DNA of 64,000 bases. Origin: Pseudoips prasinana (Eukaryota > Arthropoda > Insecta > Lepidoptera > Nolidae). Below, in pieces: positions 12,049 through 23,181 of the stretch. Made by a program: the position numbers and the translations under genes. Each line of letters begins with the position of its first letter. Position 1 is the first letter of the stretch. The notes beneath the pieces were generated by a model, which was not told the origin of the DNA, did no database searches, and saw only the letters and a program-made list of their open reading frames with translations. The DNA lies in assembly GCA_951640165.1 (NCBI GenBank), contig OX621259.1:2976001-3040000 (forward strand), read 5' to 3'.

Positions 12049-12781
12049 AGACTTAAAATAAATAATAATATAAAATATAAATAAATAATAAAATATTATT
12101 TAAAATTGTTAATTTAAATTACAACTAAAGCAGTGCAATAATATATACACTAGTATACTCTGCACCACCCGCCAGCGTACAAGCTTGGTATCTACATACA
12201 ATCTTAATTAAACACTATACTTAAAAGTACACATACATATTCTACACACACTGGGTGCGAGAAACAAAATTATAAAAATTATCTCCCAATCTACAAAACA
12301 AAAATACTCAGTTTACTTTTAGTAGTGAGTGTATCCGAACGCATCCCATAATGTTCATAGACGTACATACGTCATGTTGATAACCTTATGACGTTCAAGA
12401 AGTTTGAGTTACTGACATAATAATAATTAATATTGACTAATGACTATGAGACAAATGAAAAGATAATATATCAACAACCCACTATTTTAAAATAATTGAC
12501 TACAAAACATCTGAGGTAAATGGGTTATTAGGAAGTAATATTTGAAAGTACCTAAAGCATCAGAATGGCATAAAAAGTTCAACAAACGATTTACATGAGT
12601 TTGCAAAGGTAAGTAAAAGCTACACATACTTTCTATTTACGTGGAGTATTATGCACTAAAGTGTTAATACAGCCAGTGTAGTGTACATGCACTGAACTAA
12701 CTATCACTATCTTTTCAGCTCACCATCGCTGCTGCCGGCTGAAGTTGTCGATACCACCGATACCTTTAGGTACTTGGCGAA
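12049..12781 (-). other. 5' leader of LINE D
   Basis: A 733-bp AT-rich stretch upstream of the LINE D frame. I see no ORF1, zinc knuckle or coiled coil on either strand. Either this family has a single ORF or ORF1 was lost and the leader holds the promoter. Confidence 0.5.
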
Positions 12782-12788
12782 GAATAAT

Positions 12789-14131
12789 AGGTGGATTCAC
12801 CAGCAGTCAAGGCACTTGGGGTATGTTTATTAGGGTATACCGAGTAAAAATACTCCGCGAAAAGTTCACTGACGCTTTGCCCCCCTACACCAGTTTTTTC
12901 ATTAAAAACCATCTCATCTGGGATTACGCTACTGTTTGATCTTAAGGATTTAACAAACTTCCAGAAATATTTAGGATCCTGTTTGATTAATTTCTTTGAA
13001 TCGGTTTTAAATTTATTTAGACATTCTTGTATCATTAATTTGCATCGATCACGTAACATTTGGTACGTAATTAAGTCTCTAGGGTTGGAATATTTTTTGT
13101 ATCTATTTCTGTTTCTCTTTCAGTGTGCGTAGTAGGGGGCGACTGAACCAAAAGGTATATTTGTTATTACCGATGCAACGTGTAGGTGTGTATTCGAAAA
13201 TTATTGGCATAACTAGAGTATAAAAAATATCAACAGTATTGTCTATAGTATCGTTCGGTCTTATGTGGGTACTCCAGTCAATCGCATCCAGCTTTTCTCT
13301 AATTTTTTCATAGTTAGCTTTGGAGTAATTAAGGGATACAGACTTGTTAATTTTAGGTGACCTCTGCGATAAAAGTTTAAAAGAAATGTTCAATGGTGGA
13401 TGGTGAGCATCTTGTTCGACTAAGGGTGTTGTGCATTTGCTAACGTTGAACAATTTATTTGAATTGGTTACAATTAAGTCAAGTGTGCGGCCCTTGAAAT
13501 TGCTAATTGAATTTATATTATAGAGACCATTAAAGGAGAGAGTGTCTGTGAGAATGCTATCTGTATTGTTTGGACATGAGGCTGGGATCAATAAATTTGT
13601 GTTTGTGTCAAACTCCCATGTTAAGTTAGGTAAGTTAAAGTCACCGGTCAGTAATAATATTGAGTTTTTCGGTATCTTGTGCTGTATTATATGGGTTAAA
13701 TGGGTAGTTAGGTTATCAAGACGGGTGTAATTAACCGGCGGGGGGAAATATAAGTTGCAGATACACAGTGAAATGGTTGAGTGGCCCTGTTTAAGTTTTA
13801 TAACTACCCAAATATCCTCGCCTGTTGACTCCCATTTTTGTTTTCTAACCGGTTCTAGACTTTTTGACACGGCTATCAAAACTCCGCCGCCTTCGCTTTT
13901 CGAAGAGGAGGAAGAACTGCGGTCGCATCGAAAAATCGCGTATCTGCCATCTAAAATCTCGTGGTCGTAAACCGATTCATTCAGCCAAGTCTCTGTAAGA
14001 AGTATGATATCAAAGTCTTGCACAAGTGCGTTGTTCCGTATGGTTTCAGTTTTAGTTCTGAGACCTCTGACATTTTGGTACAGACACTTTAAAGTGGTGT
14101 ATCTGTTACGTACGTATAACAATGAGCTCAT
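12789..14131 (-). pseudogene. LINE B endonuclease and linker, frameshifted
   Basis: The ATG at 14131 opens an APE-type endonuclease: CLYQNVRGLRTK, LLTETWLNESV, SEGGGVLIAVS, NLYFPPP, LLLTGDFNLPNL, GRTLDLIVTN and DAHHPPL. The usual final SDH reads DAH, a change at a catalytic position. The frame breaks at a TAG near 13103 by a 1-nt shift, then continues as the basic linker (KFKTDSKKLIKQDPKYFWKF) toward the reverse transcriptase until the LINE D target duplication at 12782-12788. Confidence 0.8.
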
Positions 14132-14219
14132 AAACAATATAAATAGATTATGTGCTACTATTATTATGATATGTATATAGAAATAACAACCAGAAAAATA
14201 TATCAGATAAACAAATCTT

Positions 14220-15227
14220 TCACAATGAATTTAGAAAAGCCGAATCTTTAATCAACAAATGTTTACTGTTAATGTCTTTTCTTAAAAAAATACGGCCGTT
14301 CCGAACCCAAACAAATTGATAACCCTTGTCTTTTGCTAATTGACGAGCCCTTGCGTGCAACTGCTTGTTTTCTGGGGATAGATTTTCACATACATATACC
14401 GGTTCTTTCCCGGCAATGCCTAGGTGTGATGAATTTAGTTTCTCACTAGAGTGCTCCTTGTTAAACTTTTTGACAGCAGCTAAGATGTTGTCTCGCACTA
14501 GAGGACTTGATACTTTTACAACTATTGATCGCGGGCGTTTTGATTCCTGGTTGATCTTGGCAACACGGTGATAGTTTAGTATCTGTTGATCCGGAAGAGA
14601 TACGCCAACTGTAGTTGTTAATTGCTGGATCACTGTCTTCAGGTTCTCTGTTTTGTGTTCAGGGACACACTGAATCTCAAAATTTGACTCTCGGGATTGC
14701 TGTTCAATATTGTTCAATCTATTATTAAAATCGGTTACGTTAAGTTTTAACGCCTTGTTTTCAGCCTCTAGGTCTTCAATTCTCTTGGATTTTGAGTCTA
14801 GCTCCTCCTTCAGCTTGTTGTATTGAGCTGACATAAAATTAACACTCTCGGTTAGTTCCTCAATCTTGCCTCGAGTATCAACGCCTTCTGCCGTGAAATC
14901 CCGCCGTATATCCCTGAGAAGTTGAGATAGTGAATTTTCAAGCTTCTTGTTGAAGTATTCTTTCAGCTCTTCAATATTTTGCAAAGCTGGAGATTCTCTA
15001 GTCAATCCCGTATCCGTTGTTTTAGTGGATGTGCGGGAGTTGTCGCACCGTTTTTCCGTAGCTTTGCACTCTGAACACTTCCACGTCCCTTTGTATGACT
15101 TCGATTCTTTAGAAAAATTATCTTGGGCAATGCCCAGACACTGATAGTGGTATTTCCCGTTGCACTTGGAGCAAGCCTTTAAGTCTGTCGATTTTATTTG
15201 CTTTGTACATATATTACATACGCTCAT
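14220..15227 (-). CDS. LINE B ORF1: PHD finger, coiled coil, FP25K-like C-terminus
   Basis: I take the ATG at 15227 (MSVCNIC) as the start, giving 335 codons with no stop. Residues about 4-55 are a PHD-type C4HC3 zinc finger (CNIC, CSKCNGKYHYQCLG, WKCSECK). Residues about 95-190 are a heptad-rich coiled coil (KIEELTESV through NIEQQSRESN). The C-terminal 130 residues match the FP25K/L1-ORF1-like fold in pattern (VYVCENLSPENKQLHARA, FVWVRNGRIFLRK). Such ORF1 proteins bind element RNA and form trimers through the coiled coil. The stop lies 89 bp ahead of the ORF2 ATG. ORF1 is intact although ORF2 is broken. Confidence 0.85.
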   Translation of the reverse strand: MSVCNICTKQIKSTDLKACSKCNGKYHYQCLGIAQDNFSKESKSYKGTWKCSECKATEKRCDNSRTSTKTTDTGLTRESPALQNIEELKEYFNKKLENSLSQLLRDIRRDFTAEGVDTRGKIEELTESVNFMSAQYNKLKEELDSKSKRIEDLEAENKALKLNVTDFNNRLNNIEQQSRESNFEIQCVPEHKTENLKTVIQQLTTTVGVSLPDQQILNYHRVAKINQESKRPRSIVVKVSSPLVRDNILAAVKKFNKEHSSEKLNSSHLGIAGKEPVYVCENLSPENKQLHARARQLAKDKGYQFVWVRNGRIFLRKDINSKHLLIKDSAFLNSL

Positions 15228-15603
15228 GTTGACTGTTTCCACTAATCTGGGTAATTTTTGTTACTTGGCAACACTAAATAAGTGTCACTGTTGAATTGAT
15301 AGATGTCAATTGATTTTGACGGCAAAATTTATATGAATTTGAAGGTATCCCTATATATTTCTTGGCGTCTGTGTCACTATCCAGATTTCACAATTTATTT
15401 GAGGGTATAAAATTACCACTTATCTTTGTTTATTTTGATGCCTTTACGTATTTATGATAGTAGCAAACGATAATGTAGATCACTTCTTCATAGCACTTCA
15501 CTTTACGAATACACAGAATCAAGTATTGTGCAGATTAATATTTTAAAAACAAAAAAGAAACGGGACTGTGATGTACTCCGTGGCAGGGTTGCCAGAATAA
15601 TGA
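15228..15603 (-). other. 5' leader of LINE B
   Basis: An AT-rich noncoding leader of about 375 bp between the right target duplication and ORF1. No promoter motif can be assigned with confidence. Confidence 0.5.
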
Positions 15604-17573
15604 AGCTTATGCTTACAAAACACTCGCTTTGGTTATGTTGTGGCTGGAGTTATGAGCAGCACAGCAGCTACTAAGGGTGAGGCTCCTGGCTTTACAGGTC
15701 ATGCCCATGTCAGTAAAGATGCTATAGTTGATTCCAATAATGGTCTTGAATTATTAAATAATAATATTCAGAAATTTTGGGAATGTGAGAAGGTGCCAGA
15801 AGTCTACTCTGAGGAGCGCTCTGAACACCAGCTTGCAGAAGAGAGTTTTCAAAGTACTGCAAAACTCCAGAATAATCAGTTTCAAGTAAATTTATTATTC
15901 AAACAAGACTTACAAAAATTGAAGCTGGGTGACTCATTTTCTTATGCTCTTCAGCGATATTTAAATTTAGAAAAAAGACTTAATAAGGACTTGCAGTTAT
16001 ATGAAGCCTATAAAAAATTTATTTTAGAGTACATCTCTTTAGGCCATGCACAGTTCATAGATATTGCCAGTTTAGACTTGTCTAAAGGGCTATATTATTT
16101 TTTACCCCACCACTGTGTGATCAATGATAGCAGTAAGACAACTAGATTGAGAGTGGTTTTTGATGGCTCTATGAAGACCAAGAATGGCATTTCTCTCAAT
16201 GATATGTTGCTTAGTGGTGATACAATGCAAAATGATTTGTTCAGTATACTAATTTTATTTAGACTCTATAAGTTTGTGCTTATAGCTGATATTCAAAAAA
16301 TGTTTCGAGCTATAAGGCTAAATCCAGAACATTGTAGGTTCCAGAACATCTTATGGAGGAACCATCCACAGGAGAGTATACAATGCATACAACTTCAAAC
16401 TGTAACTTATGGGTTAAAGAGTTCCACCTATCTAGCTACTCGATGTCTGTATGAGCTTGCTCGCAGATACAGAGAGAAATATCCGTATGCTTCACAAGCT
16501 TTGCTTAAGAATACATATGCTGATGATTTAAGTATAGGAGGTAATAATATAAGAGAGCTTTTATCAATTAAGTCTCAGTTAGTTGAACTATTAAACCTTG
16601 GTAGTTTTAAACTTCATAAATAGTGTTCAAATGAAGCCACCTTATTACAGGATATTCCCATAGAACAACAAAATTTAAATGAGATTGATATTTGTAAAAA
16701 TAATGTTGTAGTTAAAACTCTGGGAATTTCATACAATGTCAAACAAGATACATTTATTGTTAAATACCCTAAACATCAAATTTCTGAGTCATACAGTAAA
16801 AGAGAATTATTAAGTTTCATAAGTAAAATATTTGATCCACTAGGATTAATTGGTCCTATTTTGGTCAATGCTAAAATCTTAATGCAACTAGCATGGTTAT
16901 CACAGACCAGCTGGGATGCACCCCTGCCCACAGAATTAAATGAAAGGTTTAGGCAGTTTGTTACTAATTTACAGGACATTTCAAATATCCATGTAAATAG
17001 AAATATTAAAACAGATATGGTTCAATCAATTGAATTAATTGGGTTCTCAGATGCTTCCAATTATGCCTATGGTTGTTGCTTATACATAAGAACTATAGAT
17101 AAACAGGGAAATGTTAAGGTTGACTTATTATGTTCAAAGTCTCGAATTAATCCAATTAAGAAGCTAACCATACCCCGACTTGAACTCTATGGAGCCTTAT
17201 TGTTGGCTACATTGGCAAGAAAAGTAATAGACAATTTCAAAGATGCATTTCAGATTATTGCTTATTTATATGTAGATTCCATGATAGTACTTTCTTGGCT
17301 TAAAACAGCACCTATTAAGTTAGATAGATATGTAGCGAATAGGGTAACCAAGATTTTAGAGATCAGTGAGAATTTCTCATGGCATTATATTGGCTCTAGT
17401 GATAACCCTGCTGATTGTCTGTCGAGAGGCGTAGAGCCTCACTTATTACAAAGTAATGAGTTGTGGTGGCATGGTCCACAGGGCATGCATTGCAAAGATT
17501 ATAAACACACTTCTAATTTTAAGTTATTAGATGACATCCCTGAAACCAAAGTCACTGCCGCAGTATGTCGATA
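15604..17573 (+). pseudogene. BEL/Pao reverse transcriptase and RNase H
   Basis: The BEL frame resumes at 15604. The RT section has the BEL lead (QKFWECEKVPEVY), the FLPHHCVINDSS and RVVFDGSMKT blocks, LIADIQKMFRAIRL, QTVTYGLKSSTYLATRCL and the active site YADDLSIGG. A TAG at 16621-16623 interrupts the frame, which then continues through the BEL connection domain (FDPLGLIGPILVNAKILMQ) into RNase H (GFSDASNYAYGCCLY, PRLELYGALL, LYVDSMIVLSWL, NPADCLSRG). The order and motifs are diagnostic of BEL/Pao. The right edge is the target duplication GTATGTCGATA at 17563-17573. Confidence 0.88.
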
Positions 17574-17777
17574 GATTCTCCGGTGAGTGTTATTGGCGAA
17601 CACATGTGGAGATATTTTATTTGTTTATTTTGAGTGTTAGACAGCAATTTTGGTGTTATTTTGGGTGTTCCTTAAGTGTTTGTATCTGACTTTTTGGTTT
17701 GTGTTTGTTGTTGTGGGTTCTTACAGTAGGTACGTCCATTTTATTCGTGTTTTCCCTCCTGTGTATGCCGGACGATC

Positions 17778-19150
17778 ATGGAGCCAGATAATCGGCCTCC
17801 TGGACGTCCGCCAGATATTTAAACTCCTTTCTCCCAAGATTTATTTACTCACACACCTACATTGACAGCAAATTTATCTAGCTTTGAGGCAATAGAGGTT
17901 GATCAATCCCGCAAACGCGGTCTACAGGCATCTAAGTCTACAGATAAAACCGATGATGATGGCTTAGCGTCTAAGCGCGATAGAGTCTCTGCTCCTTCTC
18001 TGATCGCTCGGTCCAAGTATTCTGCCAGAGATGTAGCCCCGTTTTTGGTCCACGCGTCTGTACAAGAAACTGATCCTAAATCGGGCACTAGTATCCATCC
18101 TGTTAAGTTTGGCCAGTTAATGGTTAAACTAAATATTAAGAATGTGCTCCGAGACGGTGTCAAAAAGGTTGGAAGAAATAAAATTTCTATTGAATTTAAA
18201 ACTCCCGAGGATGCAAACACTTTTCTAGATTGCAATGAGATGAAACAAAAAGGTTATGCATTATCAATCCCCACATCCAACATTACTCGCATGGGAGTAG
18301 TTAAGGGTGTTCCCAATGAATGGTCTGATTTAGACATTATAGATAATTTAAAAACTCCAGCAGGTTGTGGTCCAGTTTTAAAAGTAAGGAGGATTAACCG
18401 AAAGATTGTCAACGAAGGCATAACAGAGTGGAAACCTACATCCACTGTTGTTTTAACTTTTGATGGTCGGATTCTTCCAGAAAGGGTATATTGCTGCTAT
18501 AATTCCCTACCTGTAGACCTTTATATTTTTCCAACAATACAGTGTTATAAGTGCTGTAAGTATGGTCATATCAAGACCCAGTGTAGGTCAAACCCAAGGT
18601 GTTTCCGCTGTGGGGGCGATCACTCTGGAGAGGGATGTTCATCTGAAGAAGTGCAGTGCTTGTATTGTTCTGGTGACCATGCTGCAAATAGTCAGAGTTG
18701 TCCGGAATACATAAGACAAAAAAACATCAAAGCATTCATGGCCCAAAATAGCGTTTCTTATGCGGAAGCATCTATTAAATTCCCCCCTGTTACTAAAGCT
18801 ATTTTCTCACGTCTTATCTTCTGCTCCTAATCCCTGTGTTCCTTCCCAATCCATATCAGTTTCTAAATCTCCTCTTTTTCAACAATCACCAACCTCATCA
18901 TATAAGAAAACAATAAGACCCCAAAGATCAGATCTCAGATCAACCGTTCCCCTGGTTATGACCGCAGAGGTCACCAGGAAATTATTAACAGTTTTGCTTT
19001 CCCTCCTCCCTCAAATGGCTGTGCCTTTAATAACTCTTCTATACCTCCACATGATAATGACCATCCAGCAGAGTCTGTTGAAGATCTTATTCTGTCACTC
19101 ACTTCAGTCCTTAATTCCTTTAAGATACCAGACCACAATATTATTAAAGT
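17778..19150 (+). pseudogene. LINE E ORF1 with three zinc knuckles
   Basis: The ATG at 17778 opens a proline-rich start; a TAA at 17820-17822 in the same frame is a nonsense change, and coding character continues. Residues about 80-190 form an RRM-like region (VARSKYSAR through TSTVVLTFDGR). Three CCHC knuckles follow: CYKCCKYGHIKTQC, CFRCGGDHSGEGC and CLYCSGDHAANSQSC. A frameshift near 18,800, just after KFPPVTKA, moves the Ser/Pro-rich tail into another frame up to about 19,150. The role is gag-like RNA binding for the LINE particle. The domain order fits I-like and Jockey elements. Confidence 0.8.
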
Positions 19151-19566
19151 TCTGCAATCTCGTCACATTCAATCTTCTGCAGTGGAATGCCAGAAGCTTG
19201 ACCCCAAAAAAAATGAAATTATTCACTTAGTTAATGCTTATAAACCTATTATTTTTGCCATAGCTGAGACATGGTTAACACCGCGTCTCCAGTTTAATAT
19301 TCCCGGGTATAGCATGTTCCGAGATGACCGTTCTGACGGTTATGGAGGGGCTGCTATTCTTGTGAATAACCTCTTCCCTTCCTTCCCTCTTACCTTATGC
19401 ATGGAGATGATGTTAATGCTGTTGGAGTTAATGCCCTCGGTCTTAATTTTATCTCTCTGTATATCCCCTCTCCCAATTTACATTGCTTCCAATATATTAA
19501 ATCTATATGTTATATATATAATCATATAATTATTTTAGGGGATTTTAACTGCCATAACCCTGTATG

Positions 19567-20330
19567 AATTTTCAAAGCACAGAAAAGATGTTTAAGGGCC
19601 ATGTTTGGGTTAAAAACCATTGAGAGTTGTGCACCCTTTTTCCGCAAGTATAAAATACTACCACTACCTTGTCTTTATATATATGAAATTGCTGTGTTTA
19701 TTAAACTTCATTTATACCTGTATAATGTAGCTTCAGAGAGTAGTAACAGACGGCAACGAGACGAGTATCGTCTTTGTCTTAGAAAATCAAAAACTACTCT
19801 GATGCATAAAAGCGTGTTCTATATGGGGCCACTAATATATAACAAACTGCCCAAAGCGTTTAAAGGAAGTAATGGCAAGATTTTCAAAAAAGAATTGAAG
19901 CAATTTCTTGTGAATAAAAATTATTATAGTGTGACTGAATTCCTAACTGATAAATTTTAAATTGAAAGTAATGCTAATTGTATTTGTGTACCTGTATGAT
20001 TGTTGTATTTTAGAATCTTATATATTATTTTGACATTTACTTCTATTAACGTGACATTGTTCAATACTATTTGACATTTATTATAATTCTATATCTTATC
20101 TGACATTTACTTAATTAATTGATTATATTGTGATCTAATTATATATATATAACTTAAGTTTAATAATCGCACTCGTCGAAATCAATGTAACTTATTCTTG
20201 TTTGTTTAAATTTGTATATGAAACAATTTGCATGCCTTAATTTTTAGGTACAATACAGCGTTCAAATAAGTTTAATGTGTACCATCCTCTGTAATACCTG
20301 TATTGAGCAAATAAAATTGAATTGAATTGA
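19567..20330 (+). mobile_element. 5'-truncated CR1-type LINE inside LINE E endonuclease
   Basis: This insert splits the LINE E endonuclease right after the GDFN motif. It carries the C-terminal 120 residues of a CR1-like ORF2 (MFGLKTIESCAPFFRKYK, GPLIYNKLPKAFK, NYYSVTEFL; stop near 19,960), then a 370-bp 3' UTR ending in AATAAA and three ATTGA units in place of poly(A). Only ATG is shared at the edges (19564-19566 and 20331-20333). Short repeat tails and minimal target duplications are typical of the CR1/L2 group. Confidence 0.8.
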
Positions 20331-22457
20331 ATGGGGATCAGACCATTGTGATAGTTCTGGTATGGATTTAGCTGATTTAATAGATGAAGTAGGATTATGT
20401 GTACTCAATGATGGTTCGGTTACTAGACTACCTAGACTAGGCCAAAGTAAAAGCTGCGTCGACCTTACCCTGTGTTCAGCCAGTTTGGCCACCCAATTGG
20501 AGTGGAATCGACTGAGCCTGACCTATGGTAGCGATCATTACCCTATTTGTTCGTCCCTGATAAATAGATCCTTTCCACAAATTGATAGAACCCCTCTGCT
20601 AAAATATAGAGTTTCGGATGCTAAGTGGGACCAGTTCTGCTTAGCCCTAGAGGAGAAGATTCCTTCCATTCCCTCAGTTTCTTTCCAAAATCTGGATGAC
20701 TGCTTTTCGCAATTTTCTAAAGCTATTTCGTCGTCGGCTGATGAGGCTATTCCTCGTAAGAATTCAGCTTCAGGTAAGGTATCTTCCCCCCCCCCCCCTG
20801 GTGGGACCGTCAATGTACACAAATGATAAAATCACGCAATGAAGCTGAACTTAAGTACATCCATAATATGTCCATTGAAAACCTGATGGAGTATAACATA
20901 TACAATAACAGGATTGTTGCGAGATCGAGACGTCTTTTCCGAAGAAAGAAATATGAGGGCTGGAAGAGATTCTGTTCCTCTCTTTCTCCGTCATCACCAT
21001 CATCTTTAGTATGGAAAAGTTTTAAAAATTAAAACGTGGCTGTTCTTCCCAAAATTCTCCTCTTATTCCCCATGTTATTGCTGTTTCATTTTTAAATAAG
21101 CTAGCTCCTGCTTATGTTCCTTGCATTGGAGAATGTCCTTCACCCTCTGGTGTTGCTGCAGGCTCCAATGATCCTCTTGATAACCCATTTTCTTTATCAG
21201 AATTGGAAGCGGTTCTCGGTCATGTGCGTGATTCCGCGCCTGGACATGATGGCTTCCCTTACTCCTTCTTAAAATTTTCTGGCCCACTTAGTCGTCAATA
21301 TCTTATTAATGTTTGTTTTACCCATAGCCTAATTCCCGCTGATTGGAAATCCCAAATAATTATCCCAATTTTAAAACCGGGCAAGGAACCAAATAACCCA
21401 GATCACTATCGTCCTATTGCTCTCTCCCCAGTCATATGTAAAATTTTAGAGCACCTATTAAAAAACCGTTTAAAGTGGTATGTGGAGAATAAATCCCTTT
21501 TGGCTGATACCCAATTTGGATTTAGAAAAGGTTTTAGCACTATGGACAGTGTGGCCACCCTAGTTACAAATATTCGTATAGCCTTCAACAAGAGTGAATC
21601 TGTAGTTGCAGCTTTCTTAGATGTGTCTGCTGCATATGACAATGTCAATCTTTCGGTGCTCAGAAGTAAGTTACGTGAGCTGAGTATTCCGCCAAGGATT
21701 CTTCATTGTATCAGTAACCTCTTGACCGAACGCACTCTCAATATACATGTACCAGGAGAGAAACACGACGCCAGAATGGTTTGGCGGGGACTCCCTCAGG
21801 GTTCCGTTCTCAGCCCATTACTATACAGCATCTACACATCTGATTTACACAAGTCACTCAACAGTAACTGCCAGATTTTGCAGTTTGCAGATGATTTATG
21901 TTTGTATGTATCTGATTCTGATATCAAGGCTTCCGCACAATCCCTCCAGATATCTCTCATCTCTTTAAATAACTGGCTTACTTCTCATGGCCTTAGCCTT
22001 TCGGCTCTAAAAAGCACTGATGCATGATCTTTTCTCGTAAAAGAGTTATTCCAGGAATTTACCTTGAAATCGAAGGATCTCCCATCAAGGTCGAAGATAA
22101 AGTAAAATTTCTTGGTATTATCTTGGACCCTAAGCTTTCTGGTGTCTCCCATCTTCACTATGTAGTTAGCAAATGTGAGAAAAACTTGAATATTATGCGA
22201 GCCCTTGCTGGGGTTTGGTGGGGGGCTCATCCTTTTACCCTTAAACTAATTTATAATGCCACAATAAGGAGTTTATTGGACTATGGTTCTTTCCTTCTGG
22301 AGCCATGTAATAAAGTTGCTATGTCTAAGCTGGAGATCATTCAGTCGAAGTCTCTACGGATTGTCCTGGGTTGCATGAGATCCACTCCAACAAATGCTTT
22401 GCAGGTAGAGGGTGGTGACCCTCCTCTTCTCCTTCGTAGAATTGTCTACGTCTATAT

Positions 22458-22501
22458 AATAAATCTGTCTGCCAGGTATTGACCTGGCAGACAGATTTAT
22501 T
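22458..22501. repeat. 20-bp perfect hairpin in LINE E ORF2
   Basis: The arms at 22458-22477 and 22482-22501 are perfectly complementary around a 4-nt loop (ATTG). It lies in the linker between reverse transcriptase and RNase H, where the frame also breaks. It may be a mutation templated by an imperfect palindrome. Confidence 0.75.
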
Positions 22502-23181
22502 TATAAAGCATACTTTCTCAATAGTAATAGTATTTTGCCTAAGCTTTCTCATCTAGATAGTTTGATTCTCCAGAGTGATTATTGGAGACACAAGGATGTT
22601 CCTTTGATTATTAATTCTTTTCGAAAAATTTGTACAGTAAACGATAATGCCCCAATTCGCCAATGTAATAAATTTCCTTTATATAATGTTCCTTATGAAA
22701 TTCTTCACTTTTGTCCAAATTTAATCTACATATTGGCTTGAGCAAGGAAACACTGCAGGCTAACGATATATTTCTTTCAATTGTTGATGACAAATGGAGA
22801 GATTATCACAAATTCTTTACTGATGCATCCAAGTTGTCTTCAAAAGGTAAAACTGGTATTTCCGTATTTTATTTAAATTCTCAAATTTATTTACAATTTC
22901 AGTGCCCTCCAGAGTCATCTGTTTTCTCCGGAGAGTGCATTGGCATTCTTGAGGCATGTCTTTTTATTTTGTCCCATAACTCTATTACTAATGCGGTTAT
23001 TTTTTCGGACTCCAGAAGCGCCCTGGAGGCAATTGTTAAAAACCCTTTTAAGGATTCCCTCCGTAGTCCAATCATTATGGAAATAAAAAAATGTTTGTAT
23101 TTCTGCTCCATTAGAGGAGTTGAGGTTATTTTGGTATGGATCCCAGGCCATGCTGGTATTCATGGCAATAAGTTGGCAGAT

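Larger units (their letters stand above)
8767..12781 (-). mobile_element. Near-complete single-ORF LINE (LINE D) inside LINE B
   Basis: This 4015-bp minus-strand insert is flanked by a perfect 7-bp direct repeat GAATAAT at 8760-8766 and 12782-12788. It has an A-rich tail at its left end (T-rich 8767-8791), one long EN-RT frame, a 733-bp 5' leader and no recognisable ORF1. LINE B coding sequence reads across the removed insert without a frame change, which confirms both edges. Confidence 0.9.
5098..15603 (-). mobile_element. CR1-like LINE with PHD-finger ORF1 (LINE B), itself carrying two LINEs
   Basis: Minus strand. The poly(A) tail reads as a T-run at 5098-5122 and the 5' end is at 15603. 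A perfect 7-bp direct repeat AGCTTAT (5091-5097 and 15604-15610) flanks the whole block. Removing the nested LINEs (6340-8190 and 8767-12781) leaves about 4.6 kb with 5' leader, ORF1, endonuclease, reverse transcriptase, a 230-bp 3' UTR and poly(A). This is the expected length for a complete CR1/Jockey-group LINE. Several small indels in ORF2 show it is inactive. Confidence 0.85.
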
